A DNA stretch of 64,000 bases. It comes from Lepidodermella squamata (Eukaryota; Gastrotricha). The translations under genes and the position numbers were made by a program. Shown piece by piece: positions 32,362 through 44,097 of this stretch (positions are counted from its first letter, which is position 1; every line of letters begins with the position of its first letter). Below the pieces are notes generated by a model that was not told the origin of the DNA, did not search any database, and saw only the letters and a program-made list of their open reading frames with translations. The DNA is taken from assembly GCA_047495785.1 (NCBI GenBank), contig JBLDXI010000015.1, positions 3,286,001 through 3,350,000 on the forward strand. The letters run 5' to 3'.

Positions 32362-32842
32362 TTACTGTTTTCTGCCAGCAAACTTCAACAAAGCATAACA
32401 ATATGAATCAATAGAAAATAGCAGCGCCAATAAAAACGTTGAAAGAATCACGATCAAGTTTGGTGTTTGGTGAAGCGGTACTTGGATCTCAACAACTGGA
32501 TTTTGACGATAAGCCAAAATCCGCATCCATTTTTTCGAATTACCCGCCTAAAAATAAGAATTATTGTAAAATTTATAATTAATGTAAATCAATTATTTCG
32601 GGAGATTATGTGTTGTTTATATTTCAAAACATAATTAATCATAGTTTCAGCGGCCGCCCCGAATGCAGTCTGAGAAGGGCCGGAACTCAGCTCGTTGAAG
32701 TACCCGGCCAACGCGTGTTGTGGGCCAAAGGTAAGAGCTCAAGCCGGTAGATGGTGTGATTAAAGCAGTTACCTGTTCGTTCTCGTTTACCTCTTTAAAA
32801 ATTACAGTTTTATTATGTTTATCCTCTTCAAAATTAAACTTT
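32362..32842 (-). CDS. Partial gene: C-terminal membrane-anchored protein upstream of laminin
   Basis: Two exons join in frame: 32842-32773 (about 23 codons, charged, with an N-K-T glycosylation-type site) and 32547-32362. The donor CAG|GTAACT and acceptor CTTATTTTTAG fit well. The last 62 codons contain a clear hydrophobic span (NLIVILSTFLLALLF) followed by a short basic tail (FAGRKQ) and TAA. Further 5' exons were not found; the region up to MGAT1 has no in-frame ATG. The stop codon lies 3 bases before the laminin ATG on the same strand. I do not recognise the protein; a type I or tail-anchored membrane protein is the simplest reading. Confidence 0.45.
32651..32730 (+). other. GC-rich patch, candidate 5' UTR exon of MGAT1
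   Basis: An 80-bp GC-rich island in AT-rich DNA, preceded by ATAGTTTCAG and ending in a consensus donor CCAAAG|GTAAGA on the plus strand. An acceptor (TTGCCACTAG) lies 24 bases before the MGAT1 ATG, so it could be a non-coding MGAT1 exon. It overlaps the intron of the minus-strand gene at 32362-32842. A small RNA gene is the alternative, but I see no Sm site downstream. Confidence 0.35.
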
Positions 32843-33031
32843 CTATTTCATCGTGCCACATTCATGCTTTTATCCCATCTTTTTCTTATTTCTTACATAT
32901 CAAAGAGTTGGTTTTTCATGCTTCCATTACTGATTAGTCATTCTTGCTCATTTTACTCGTACCCTGAATCTTTCTCATTTGGACATTTGTTTGCAACTTG
33001 CCACTAGTTATTCTAAATTATACTGACACGG

Positions 33032-34830
33032 ATGCAACATGTGCTGAAGAAACGTTTTATTTTGGCCGCTTTGGTTATATTTGTACTATGGAACTTCATG
33101 CAATTGTTCCGGACAATCGGCACTCCGCCCGAGGAGGAGGTAATGCTTTTTATTTCGTCATTTGCGCTTCGCAACTTCATTAATCATGCAAATCAAGTCA
33201 CAGTCTCTATTCTCTATCGCTGATAAGGTTTGAGACCTGGGTTTCTTTTGGGTGTTTTTACGAGTCGAATAAGTTCCCTGAAAATCTTCATTTATACTGC
33301 TTTGGTCGCTCATAATGTTCTATTTGTAAATTCTTTGATCTTTTTTACAGAAATCTCTGGATCAGGCGGTTGACCGTATGACAAAGCTCATTTCTGAGCT
33401 GCGTGGTGCTATAGCTGAAGCTCGAGGCTTTAAATCGGAAATGGAGACATGGTTTTCACGAGTAAAACATATTAAAGATATCTCTAACGGGACTAGTAAG
33501 TCCGTCGTAGATCTCCTGACTCTTGTACTAATGAACCATTTTTCAGTCGATCTTGTCAACAAAGAGTTGGCTGGAGACAAAGAAGTCGAAAAAGGCGGCG
33601 CGACCGAAAATGAAAACCCCATCAATTATGATGCCCTGAAACTTGCTGTTATACCTGTACTGGTATTCGCATGCAATCGACCGACGGTTTCAGTCCACAT
33701 AGAACAGCTGCTTAAGTAAGATTCTTACAGAGTTAGCGCAGTATTATCATTCACTAACGTTAATATAGGCACAGATCGAGTCCTCATCGCTTTCCCATAA
33801 TCGTTAGCCAAGACTGCGCTCACGAAGAGACCAAAAAGTCAATTCTTCAATACGGTGATGCGGTTAAATTGATTGAGGTTTGTTCACTTGCTGATTGCAA
33901 AAGAAGGAATAAACCAGCTTGTATTTCATTTCAGCACCCAGATCAATCGGACATTGAAATAACTGATACAAAGCTGAAGAAATACGTCGGTTATTATAAA
34001 ATTGCTAGGCACTATAAATGGGCTTTGAACCAAGTTTTTCATACCCTCAACCACTCAGCTGTGATAGTAACTGAAGGTGAGTTGATCGACCATTGTTTAT
34101 TTATTATTAAAAGCAAGAAATTTCAGATGATTTGAATATCGCTCCGGATTTTTTCGAGTATTTCTCTGCCGTGTACCCTATATTGGTCAAAGACAAAACC
34201 TTGTGGTGTGCGTCTGCATGGAACGACAACGGAAAAGACAGCCTTGTGCTAGATCTCCCTGATCTTCTACATCGAACAGATTTTTTCCCCGGCCTTGGTT
34301 GGATGATGACCAAAGATTTATGGAATGAAATGGGACCTATCTGGCCTGCGACCTTCTGGGACGATTGGATGAGGCACCCGGATCGGCGGAAAGATCGCGC
34401 ATGTATTCGGCCAGAGATAAGTCGAACGACCACCTTTGGTCGCATCGGCGTTAGCAAAGGCCAATATTTTGATAAACATCTTAAATTCATTCGGCTTAAC
34501 ACAAAGTTTATCCCTTTCACTCAATTGGATCTTTCTTACTTGGAAAAAAGCCGTTATGATGTCGAGTTTCATAAACAAGTCTACAGTTCGCCGGTTATGA
34601 GCGTTGCCGATGTTCAAGGTGGTAATTTCCCTGACGTTCCCGCTGTTAGAATTTCATATACTGACAAGGCCAGCTTCAAGGAGGTTGCGAAAACAGTCGG
34701 TGTGATGGACGATTTTAAAAGCGGTGTGATGCGAATGGCTTATAGAGGCGTGGTTTCAATCGGCCAACAGGGCCATCGAGTTTACATTGCTCCTTCTGCC
34801 AATTGGTCTGCGTATGATACCTCGTGGTAG
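33032..34830 (+). CDS. MGAT1: Alpha-1,3-mannosyl-glycoprotein 2-beta-N-acetylglucosaminyltransferase (GnT-I)
   Basis: Five exons: 33032-33139, 33351-33715, 33769-33877, 33935-34076, 34127-34830 (475 residues). It is a Golgi type II membrane enzyme that adds the first GlcNAc to Man5GlcNAc2, opening hybrid and complex N-glycan synthesis. The N-terminus has the short cytoplasmic tail and signal-anchor (residues ~9-26). The stem is followed by family hallmarks: P-V-L-V-F-A-C-N-R-P, I-V-S-Q-D-C, G-Y-Y-K-I-A-R-H-Y, the metal/nucleotide-binding E-D-D rebuilt across the exon 4/5 junction, A-P-D-F-F-E-Y-F and F-W-D-D-W-M-R. Length is close to the vertebrate enzyme. It appears complete and functional. 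Confidence 0.95.
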
Positions 34831-35798
34831 TGAATCCGTTAAATTAATCTATGTGTTACTCCATGTCATTTCTCACTACATTATCAATATTTTTGCGAGA
34901 GCCAAGTTAGATGCGAATGATATCCATATTTTTGAGTGATCCGACGGTGTTATTTATTCTGAACCTACTTCAAATGATGGAATTGTTTGGCATCTTGAAA
35001 AAGCAAATTGTTGTTAATAATATGTGGATCATCGTATATTTGACCTGCGGAGGCTACTGTGATATTTTATTACTCAAAAAATCGCGCAAGAATAGGCGAA
35101 ATAGCTCAGAAAATCATAAATTTGATGCCACCGTAATCTTGATTCGTGAAACTACGAAAAATCGAAATTCCCTGATAATCACTATTACGTTTGTTGCGGT
35201 CGTGAAGTTTATTCCCGAGTCTATTCCACCCTAATAAGCCGCAGCAATTAAACTCGTCAACTATTAATGTATTTATTTTAACTGGTCAGTTCGTGTAGTC
35301 AAAATCAATAATATACCACTATACTTGTGTGTGAGTCGATTTCACACGTCTCTTTTTGTGTTTTTGTTGGCCATAGCTGCTGCGTTTTTCTGCTGGCCTG
35401 CTCATCTCAAAGTGCGAAGGCTGAACTATTCTTCACTGCGCTGAAAGTTTAGTAGACATTCATCTAGCCTGATTGCAAACCTTATCGCATAATATCTAGA
35501 GGTAACTTATATTGCGTTTTTGTCTGGATTCGCGTGAAAATTGTATAATAATGATATAAAGTTATACATCTATTGGCCTTCTTTCTTTCTTTTATTGTTG
35601 GTAACTGCTCATAATGCCCGTTATGAAGACAACATATGTATGATACAAATTATATTAATTATCGCTTCTTTTTAGTTTCACATTATTTGGATTTTGGAAA
35701 AGAGTAAAAAAAGATGAAACAGTGTGAATGTCGAGATTAATGTTACCTTTAATTTTTAGGGAATAGCGAAGCTTTAAAATTGGCTGAAGGACGATGCT
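34831..35798. other. Intergenic, MGAT1 to MBTPS2
   Basis: No gene seen. An acceptor-like TTTAATTTTTAG ends at about 35759, some 40 bases before the MBTPS2 ATG, and could be the acceptor of a 5' UTR intron or a trans-splice site. Confidence 0.5.
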
Positions 35799-37714
35799 AT
35801 GATAAATGTGAATTTCGTGCTAAATCTAGCCGCGTTTTGGGTCGTTTACAATGCGACGATTTTCGCGCTCAAGCACAATCCGATTGGGCGACGAGTTTTG
35901 GGTCGGCTAGGCCTGTTCGGTTTCGAATTCGAGTGGCTTCAAATAAAATGGTTCACGTCTCGATTCAATCGACCCCTGTCTAGGCTGGTCTCGCGATTTC
36001 GGCCCATCGTCTGGAGGCGATGGTTTGCTCTCGGATCTTTCTTCACATGCATCATCACCCTGATTTCAACCATGCTGCTCAGTTTTCTGTTGTTGAACAC
36101 GTTTTACGACAAGTATTTGAAAGAAGTCGCCGAACCGACTGCGGTACCGCAAGAAACCAGTCACAAAGCCCTGGTACCTTTGATACCAGGGGTGAATTTA
36201 CCGACGAGTCAGGTTATTTACGTTTTAATCGCACTGTTCGCCTGTGCGGTTTTTCACGAAATGGGACATGCAATAGCCGCGATAGCCGAACAAGTCCGTC
36301 TTAACGGCTGCGGCGCCTTCGTTTTCCTCATTTACCCGGGTGCCTATGTCGATTTGACCACGGATACCCTGCACGACCTGCCACCGAGTCACCAACTCCG
36401 CATTTATTGCGCGGGTGTTTGGCATAATTTGGTAATGTGTATCGCCGCTGTTGCTTTTCTGCTAATTCTACCCTGGTTCGTGTGGTCCCTTGTTTTCAAC
36501 ATCGATAAAGGGGTTGTTGTTACGAATGTGGCGTACAACTCGCCACTTTCCGGACCTCGCGGCTTAGTGCTAGGCGACGAGTTGACCGGCGTGGCGAATT
36601 GTTCCGTCAAAAACTCGACAACGTGGCGGAAATGCATTTCGCAGGCGCTTGATGAACCTCAACTTGGCAATTGCCTCCTGCCGTCTTCAGTTGCATCGAA
36701 TGACGATACGGACTGTTGCTCATCGCAGAACAGCTCAAATTCGCGGACAAATGCGTGTTTTTACTATGGTGAATCGGAATCGTCGAAGCAATTTACTTGC
36801 CTACCTGCCCATTCTGTGGTCAATGACCGGCCGTTTTGTCAACTGGACAGCGACTGTTTAACTAAACCGTCTCGGTTGCGAGAGGTTTTGCGGGTGGAAG
36901 CCGAGGCTAAGAATGAGAAGCCGATTTGCGTGTTTCCCAAAGTCGATAAAATGGCAAGATTACTACCAGTTTTCCGGCGAAATCGACTGCCTCTGCTTTT
37001 CTACGGCTACCCTTCAGATCTATTATATTTTTGTAAGCCAATTTCAACTTTTTTATATTACAGCGAAGATTTTACGATTTTTCGAATTTGTAGTTGACCG
37101 CTAAAAGTGGTGAATTTTAGATTTTAGTGTCCTCAGTCAGTTTTGTGTGGTAAATTTTGAATTTTTAAGATGAACAATTTAAGAAGATAATTAAAGTAAT
37201 TGATTTCGATTTTTACGTTTCGATGACGTTGAGAGATATAATTATTGGATAAAATGGTTTGACTAATTTTCCAATTGAAAAAGCAGTTCTTTGATTTTTT
37301 TCTGAAAACTCAAATTCTCCAAAAATTATCCCAATGTCCTAAACCAGTTTTTAGATGGTTTTTAATTTTCAATTTTTTTGTGACTATTTTTTTGAATTAG
37401 TATAATTTTCTGTTCTAGCAACTGTGAGCGATTACATCCCGGTGACCTCAGCAATGCCAGCTACGGTACCTATCGTAGTTGACACTCTGCTTCGCTACAT
37501 TCTTTCAATATCCGGCGCACTGGTCCTCCTTAACGCTGTGCCGTGTTACGGCCTCGACGGACAGTACATACTCGGCGCACTTGTTGAGCAATTTATGCCC
37601 GATAGGAGCAAGGCAAAACGGCCGTTTCGTCGGCTCGTCCACAATGCAATACTGGCCTTTGGCACAGTCCTCCTGCTTGCTAATGTCGTTCTCGCTTTTT
37701 CTAATTTATTTTGA
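35799..37714 (+). CDS. MBTPS2: Membrane-bound transcription factor site-2 protease
   Basis: Two exons, 35799-37032 and 37419-37714, give 509 residues, near the size of animal S2P. It is an intramembrane zinc metalloprotease of the Golgi/ER that cuts SREBP- and ATF6-type precursors after site-1 cleavage. The zinc motif H-E-M-G-H is at residue ~153 within a hydrophobic segment. N-G-C-G-A-F-V-F, I-Y-P-G-A and C-A-G-V-W-H-N follow. The cysteine-rich lumenal insertion is present, and the second metal-binding L-D-G motif (N-A-V-P-C-Y-G-L-D-G) is at ~457 in exon 2. The start at M-I-x-V matches the family N-terminus. The next gene begins about 100 bases after the stop. Confidence 0.95.
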
Positions 37715-37817
37715 TGATATAACGAAAGTTGTGATGAAGAAAAATGAATTTGTTGGAAATGTTGATCAATAATGATTTTATTAACTTTTTATAGCCAAAC
37801 TTATACTATAAGGCGTG

Positions 37818-38167
37818 ATGAGCTTGACCACCGGCTTTTGGTCCCGGTTGGCGCAACAAACATCAATTGCTCTACGCATTCAAGCATCATCACGAAGCTT
37901 CCATGCTCGACGCCCAGTGGACGAGCGCAGAGTTTATTTTCGGACCAAAAAGATGACATCACCACGCGAGTTCATCTATGGTATTAAAATTTATACTGAA
38001 AACAAAATGCGGTAAACATTTTTTGCGGTCTACTTTTATTAGCTAAACCTTCGCAAATGGTTGCCCATGCTAAACCGGTCAAAGAACCCAGTGATGGTCC
38101 TTTGATTGCCGCCGTTGCGGCTTCAATAGGTTTCGGCGTTTTCACCGCCTACCGCGTTTCACAATGA
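37818..38167 (+). CDS. Small single-span protein, probably mitochondrial
   Basis: Two exons, 37818-37980 and 38043-38167, encode 95 residues. The first ~35 residues are rich in Arg, Ser and Gln without acids, as in a mitochondrial presequence. A basic middle (R-R-V-Y-F-R-T-K-K) follows, and near the C-terminus is one hydrophobic span (PLIAAVAASIGFGVFTAY) with a short R-V-S-Q tail. That layout is typical of small inner-membrane or respiratory-complex subunits, but I do not recognise a family. TTTTTATAG lies about 24 bases before the ATG. It sits between MBTPS2 and TACO1 on the same strand. Confidence 0.65.
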
Positions 38168-38400
38168 TTCGCGAAACATCTTACGAAATTCACAAACAGC
38201 GCTATCGGCGCTAACCTTCATGCTTTCAACCAATTTTTTAAGTCGCTTTTTAACAACTCGATTCCATTGTTTCGATCGCTTGCGCTTAGTTGAACGATTT
38301 TACGCTAAAATTTTGATTACTGGCAACGTTAATTCATTCATATTTCGTGATTTTTTTTAGTTTATTTAGTTGTTGAAATATTGTTGTTTGAGGCTTAGCC

Positions 38401-39488
38401 ATGAGAATTTCGCCGTTGGTTGTTGGTTTGTCCCGGTTTGTTGCTGCTGCCCAACCCGTAAGCCGGTCGCCTCTTCTCATTTCCGGTCAGATGAACAAGG
38501 CGACGCAATTTCAACGATTCTTTCAAACTCAGACATCGCAGACGAGCAGCTTTCTATTGGCTGGTCACAGCCATTGGCATAATATTAAGGCGACGAAAGA
38601 AGCGAAGGATAAAGTGAAATGCAACACGATTTCGCAGTATATCGGCAAAATTAGGAAATGCATCGCTGGTGAGTTTTATCTGATTGAATTTTTAATCAGC
38701 CAGTTATTAACTTGTTTATTTCGCCTGAAGCCACGGGTAATCCTGAGCCGAAAACAAACAGTGAACTCGCTAAGCTGATCGAAGAAGCACGAGGACGCGA
38801 TGTCCCGAAAGACTCTATCGACCGGGCCTTGAAAAACGTAAATTAAATAATTTTAAGGTGGATTTTCTGTAATCAATGATTTTTTTTCTAGAGCCTTCGA
38901 GGCGCTGGCAGCAAAGTTGTTATTCTGGAAGCCCGCGGGCCCGGTGGAGTTGCTTTGATTATCGAAGGCTTGACCGATAAATTGGCCAGGCTTAGGTCCG
39001 AAGTTGGATGGATTTTGAAGAAAAATGGGTTGGTTTTTCATTCTTGTGAATTGGAATTTTAGTAAAATTACGCTTTTCTCAGAGGTCAATTTGCTGATTC
39101 AAACTCGATCAAACATCAATTTGTTGAAAAGGGGACTATTGATGCTCCCCTGCCGGCTACTATCAAGCCTGAGCAGGTGGAGGATATTGCGATAGAAGCC
39201 GAGGCGGAGGAGTTTTCAATTGATTCCGACTCGAACCCGCCAATCGTTCGATTTTTGTGTGACGCCGCCGAGGTTTACAAGGTGTGTAATGCATTGAAAG
39301 CCAAAGGTTTGGTAGACGCCGCGGCTCAAATCGAATTTCTACCGCAAATCATGCGGCCAATCGACGAGCCGACCGGCCAACAGCTCGATAAACTACTGAC
39401 GCTTGTCGAAGAGCATGTCGAAGTTTTACGGATTTTCAACAACGCCAGTGTTGAAGAATCGCAGCAAGAACAAAAAAGGAAGAACTAA
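38401..39488 (+). CDS. TACO1: TACO1/YebC-family mitochondrial translation factor
   Basis: Four exons: 38401-38668, 38731-38837, 38892-39028, 39083-39488 (305 residues, close to animal TACO1). The YebC signature begins at ~residue 54 (A-G-H-S-H-W-H-N-I-K) after a presequence-like N-terminus. The conserved E-A-R-G-P-G-G-V stretch lies in exon 3 and K-K-N-G-G at the exon 3/4 junction. The C-terminal alpha/beta part carries V-R-F-L-C-D-A and I-E-F-L-P. TACO1 aids mitochondrial translation of polyproline-containing products such as COX1. AATAAA at ~39537 suits its 3' end. Confidence 0.93.
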
Positions 39489-39866
39489 AACTATTTTACG
39501 TTAAATTGAACTATTAGGGTATTATTATTGAAAAGAATAAAATTCTTCAGCGTGTCGAGTTTCGAAATCAAACCGGTGTTTTTTTATAATTTCCGCATGC
39601 GAGGTACAAAACAGACTACAGAGTTATTGTTCAAAGATGCTAGCAACATGATATTGTCTTGGTCGTGAATTGAGGGGCCCTCCTCATCTTCGTCTTCATC
39701 ATTTGCCTCGTCGTTCCTGTCTCTGGTGTTGGGTTCTAGGAAATGAAGGCAAACAGCCGGTGCCGATAACGCCTCGCTTTTCCAGGCCGAAGTAACACTC
39801 GAGTTAACAGCTGATTGTAAATCTGCGAGAATCTAAATTTTCCAGATTTTATGATGGCCTAACGCC

Positions 39867-41688
39867 TTAATTAGTCGCAAAAATTACCGAAATCTTGTTG
39901 TCGGCTTGGGAAACCAGTAGAAGATTGGAAAATATGTCGAAGTGCGGTAAAATAGGGTGATAAATTGACCCTTCACTTGTGGGCCCGTCTGGGTAGTTCG
40001 AACTAGCGACTTTGGTGATGAGGTAGTGATCCCCTGACGAGGCACCGATTGCGAAAAGATATACACAGCCGTAGCCGTGAATGTCGGAAACAGCTAATAA
40101 ACGTCGCTTTTTAGCTGTTTGGCTTTCGAGTGGTCGGGATAAGGAGCAAGAAATAGGCTTGAAATTGGTGACACTGCGTGGTTTTTTGATGCTACTCTCG
40201 GATTGTAGATCTCCGTCTTCCAAAGACCAGGCCGAAATATCGAACTGAGCATAAGGATCACAGCAGTATAGAACTTTGTTGTCGGGATCAACCTCCAGTC
40301 CGCAAAAGGTCCGGTAATTTAATTTATTAGGACGCACAAAATACGTCAAGTCAACAGATCCGCTCCAAGTTTCTGCCGTCAAATCGTACAAGAGTTCGAC
40401 TAGCGAACAGGTGAAGATACCGTGATTGACCTTTGACAGCGTCACATATAGCCGATCGTTCGTTGGGTCAAAAGCGCATTTCGCCAGATTGATCTTCTTC
40501 ATTTTAGCCTCATCGGGCAGGGTCATATTAACCACAAGTTCCCGCTTCATATCGCTTGGATTGAACAGCTATAACACCACAATTAGTTGTGTTTGACATT
40601 TGGAAATGATGCTTACCATCAGTTGCCCTTCTTGGCAGACTGCTATAACTCGGCGCCGTTTGCTAGTGACCGAAAAAAGACCGATTACCTTAGACGGTGC
40701 TTTGAGGCGCTGCTTTGCCGGTTCAGTGGGAATCCTCTCCCAATACTAATAAACGTTATAAATAATGACGTAATTCCGATAAAGATCGCGAACCTCGTTG
40801 TATTGATCCTTCAGTTGCTGATATTTAGCATTGTTGCCCGTGGTAATGCTCCGAACACTTAGCTCCTCAACTTCTTCAGCAGCTACATCTTCAACTTTCG
40901 CAGATTCGTCATCCACCTTATTTTCTTCCGCTGCTTCTGTTGGCTCGGCATTGTTCGACTCATCAGCATTCACAGTTTGATCTTCTGCAACTGGTTCGGT
41001 TGATTCATCCTTCGCTGATTCATCGGTGGGAGGATGCTGACCATCTTTATATTCCAATAGCTTGGCTTTCAAGGCCTTCACTTCGTGCTGATGTTCAGCC
41101 AGCAATTTGACGATCGCTTCTGGGGGCGTATTGAACTCACCAAGTTTGCGCAAAATGTGGTTAATTCTAGGTTCGATTTCCTATAAGATATGTACCAGTT
41201 ACTCCATCGTGTGGAAGTTTTTAGTCACAACTTACCCTTTTTACTTTGAAAGCTTTGTTGGCTACGTCTAACTTTCGTCTTTCAGCATCTTCGACTACCG
41301 AATCAGATTCTTGAAATAGCTTTTTCGCTTCTTCCTCAAAGTCTGCTGTGTAAGGTTGCTTTTTTATCCGTTTGATCAAAGACTCCAGGGACTCGTGAAC
41401 TTCTTTGAAATTCCTGCTAGTCTTTTGACCAATAGTCTCGCATATTGATTTAAGCTAAGGATTGGAACATTTGAAGCTGCGCTCGGGTTTTTCATTAGGA
41501 TGGAATATTACCTCTAGCGCTTCGATGCTAAGATCGGTTTTGAGATCGACGAGATGATTCTTCAGATGTTCGTCGCAGTAAACTTTTGAACAATGACGGC
41601 AATTTTTCCGAGATGATTCGGCGTTTTCGCAATCTGGTTCGAAGCATTTATCACGGAACTGTTGAAAATTCACCGTTTTGCGGCTCAT
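39867..41688 (-). CDS. B-box-like zinc / coiled-coil / beta-propeller-like protein
   Basis: Five exons on the minus strand: 41688-41512, 41454-41236, 41180-40794, 40745-40617, 40568-39867 (537 residues, frame continuous). Residues ~13-45 carry Cys/His ligands spaced like a B-box (C-F-E-P-D-C ... C-R-H-C-S-K-V-Y-C-D-E-H-L-K-N-H). Residues ~60-165 are Lys/Glu-rich helix, probable coiled coil, followed by a Glu/Asp/Ala-rich acidic linker. The last ~270 residues show repeated beta-strand patterns (F-D-P-T-N-D-R-L-Y-V, V-D-P-D-N-K-V-L-Y) like an NHL or WD-type propeller. There is no RING, so it is TRIM-NHL-like without the ligase domain. Specific function not assignable. It is convergent with TACO1. 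Confidence 0.78.
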
Positions 41689-42654
41689 TTTGCCTCGAAA
41701 TATAGTAACTTTTCAGTGCGTGATCAAGTAAAATGAAGAATTGCTTGATCAAACATGATGAATGCGAATTTACCGCAATCATTGATCTACGCATACTTAT
41801 TCATCGTGCAGTGTAGCCATTCACCACGCGTTTGCACTGAATTTATTGATCGGTATGACGTATATAAGGTGCTTGCATGGTCAAAAGAATCACCAAACCG
41901 TTTCAATTTTTTTATTTCTGCTCAAATTCCAAATGAGGTAAACAGCAGCTGGCTATTTCTCGCAATCATAATAGGAGAGCCGGCAGCTGAAGGATGAAAG
42001 ATGATAATAATGAGCAAAAATCCAGGTATTTCCAAAGGTCAGACATTGATTAACTTGGCCCTCGTGGTTCTCGCGAGGTCTCAATAAGGATGTTTTACAT
42101 TGTTATAACACTGCGCGTCGGTAAACTTGAGCCTTTTCCATGGCGAATGTGATCTTAGCAAAACACTTCTCATCCCATTATTCGCTTGACAATAGTGTGG
42201 AACTACTGTCTCGGTAAACATTGCGCGCGCGAAACATGAATCTAAACGGATCAGAAGAACAACCTGCCCTAGTTTGCTTTGCCATAAAAAAATACATTTC
42301 TATGCATCATTATCAGTATATCTATCGTGTAGTACCACTGCAAAAACTCTGCAAAACGTTTGTTTGCCAAGATTTCGCAGTGAAAAATGTAGTTCATGCT
42401 ATAGGTAACTGATGAGCCTCTTGATTGTCTCGAATTAACTAATGCAGCTTTCACTATACCGGCTTATATAACCTTCCAGTCTTCTAATTTGTGGCTAAAA
42501 AATATCACTTCGGTGAGAGCTTACATCTTGTTTTCATCTGCCGGAATCGGTTTTCATCTATCCAAAATTTCGTCCCGGAAATTCAGAAAACGTGCAGTTT
42601 TCGTGTAATCTGGAGAAAAATTACCGGAATTTCGACCAACCATCCTGCTAATAT
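41689..42654. other. Intergenic
   Basis: No supportable gene, RNA or repeat. Presumably includes the promoter of the minus-strand gene ending at 41688. Confidence 0.5.
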
Positions 42655-42879
42655 CTGGTCCTCTACAGTGTGGTCTGATACTCTAGTGCAGGGGGGGGGG
42701 GGCAAAGTTCATTCATATTTTCAATGAGGAGCTTGGAAAAATTTAAGAGTTTCATGAATTGAGACATCGATCTTTTCAATGGAAAGCAACTCTTGAAATT
42801 CTTCAATTTTTCCAAGCTCCTCATTAATGAATGAACTTCGTTCCCTGCACTAGTATCAGACCACACTGTAGAGGACCAG
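42655..42879. mobile_element. 225-bp fold-back element (MITE-like)
   Basis: An imperfect palindrome with arms of roughly 100 bp. The left arm starts CTGGTCCTCTACAGTGTGG and the right arm ends with its reverse complement (CCACACTGTAGAGGACCAG). Matching continues inward through AGTTCATTCAT and GAGGAGCTTGGAAAAATT. The left arm has a 12-G run at 42691-42702 where the right arm has a short GGGAACGA equivalent. AT-rich flanks suit a transposon target, but I could not fix a target-site duplication. No coding capacity, so non-autonomous. Confidence 0.85.
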
Positions 42880-43024
42880 AAAATATTCCAATTGGCTGGG
42901 ATGGGGATAATGATAGTAGGAGCCCAAGCTATACTATAATAGTCTTAAAGCGAGTTTATAGCCTTGAATCCTGCTTGACTGATTGATAAAAAAATTATAT
43001 ACCCATTGTGTTTACCTGCATGTT

Positions 43025-43098
43025 TAGATGAAAAAATATGCTGGTTAATTAGATGAAAAGGACAATTGCTAGATGAAAAAAGATGTTGGCAGATGAAA
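43025..43098. repeat. Imperfect TAGATGAAAA repeats
   Basis: Four or five copies of T-T-A-G-A-T-G-A-A-A-A-like words spaced by 10-15 bases. The rest of 42880-44097 shows no gene I can support. Confidence 0.6.
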
Positions 43099-44097
43099 CA
43101 AATTCTCCCCCGGCGACGAAATTAAAATCGGCATTTGGAAGATTTAGGCGTTCTTCATTCATAAATTCTATTTCAATGAGTTCAGCCTTTTCAGCATTTA
43201 TTAATTCGCTCAATACTGCCTTTTCCGGTTTTGCGAGAGAATTTCAAGATCGATCAAAAAATCCAAATAAATTCGCCGTGATTTTCAGTAGAAGGCCTGG
43301 TCAACCATTTTCAGACTGTCGCGTCTATAGACAAATTATTCGAAAATGGCACCCAAGTTTGCGTTTGGTGCCAAGTTTTCAAATTTGACTCCTCTTCTGT
43401 CAATTTTAGTTCCGCAACAGGCAAATTTGGCTTCATTTTATCCCGTATTTCAAAACCATCCTCTTTCACCTTAATGCAACTAATTGAAGTAATAGCGAAG
43501 TGACATATTTTATGAAATTACATCTTAGGCCGGATTTTGCGGAGTCAAAGTCCAACTACGTGTTGCTCTGATGGTCTATATGATAGCATCAATGGGATCA
43601 ATGGGGCTTGGCAGCACGCGATTCTATCAATTGATTAACATAGTGTGAAAAAAATTCACACCCACCAACCCGACCAGCCCCACTATCGCGACCGACCCAG
43701 CAACAAGTAGTTGGACTTTGACACTGCATATCCAGACTAAGATGTAATTGCATTTCGCATAAAAGTGGTTAGAGGACAGCTACTGACAAAAGTTTGCGAT
43801 CGAAAGCAACAAATTTGCTTTTCTTTGACTGCGAACAATTAAAATCTCAGACGTCTATTGAGAGTAAACAACTTTTTTTAAATAAGGGAACGCACCCAAA
43901 ATATGCCCTGTAGCAAGAATCTCGTTAATTTTATCCACGAAACTAAAGTATAGTTTAATTTTCGCCAACACGCGTGACTGGTGTTTGGCACTGCTCAATT
44001 ATATGTGGGTTAAATTATGACTGTTTTTCTATATAATATTATAGTGAGATGAAAGTTCCTCAGTAAAATTAGTTCATGCACCGAGATTTGACACACC

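Noticed and set aside
32651-32730. Spliced-leader RNA gene
   Set aside because: The donor-like end and GC-rich stem potential suggested it, but no Sm site follows and only one copy is seen.
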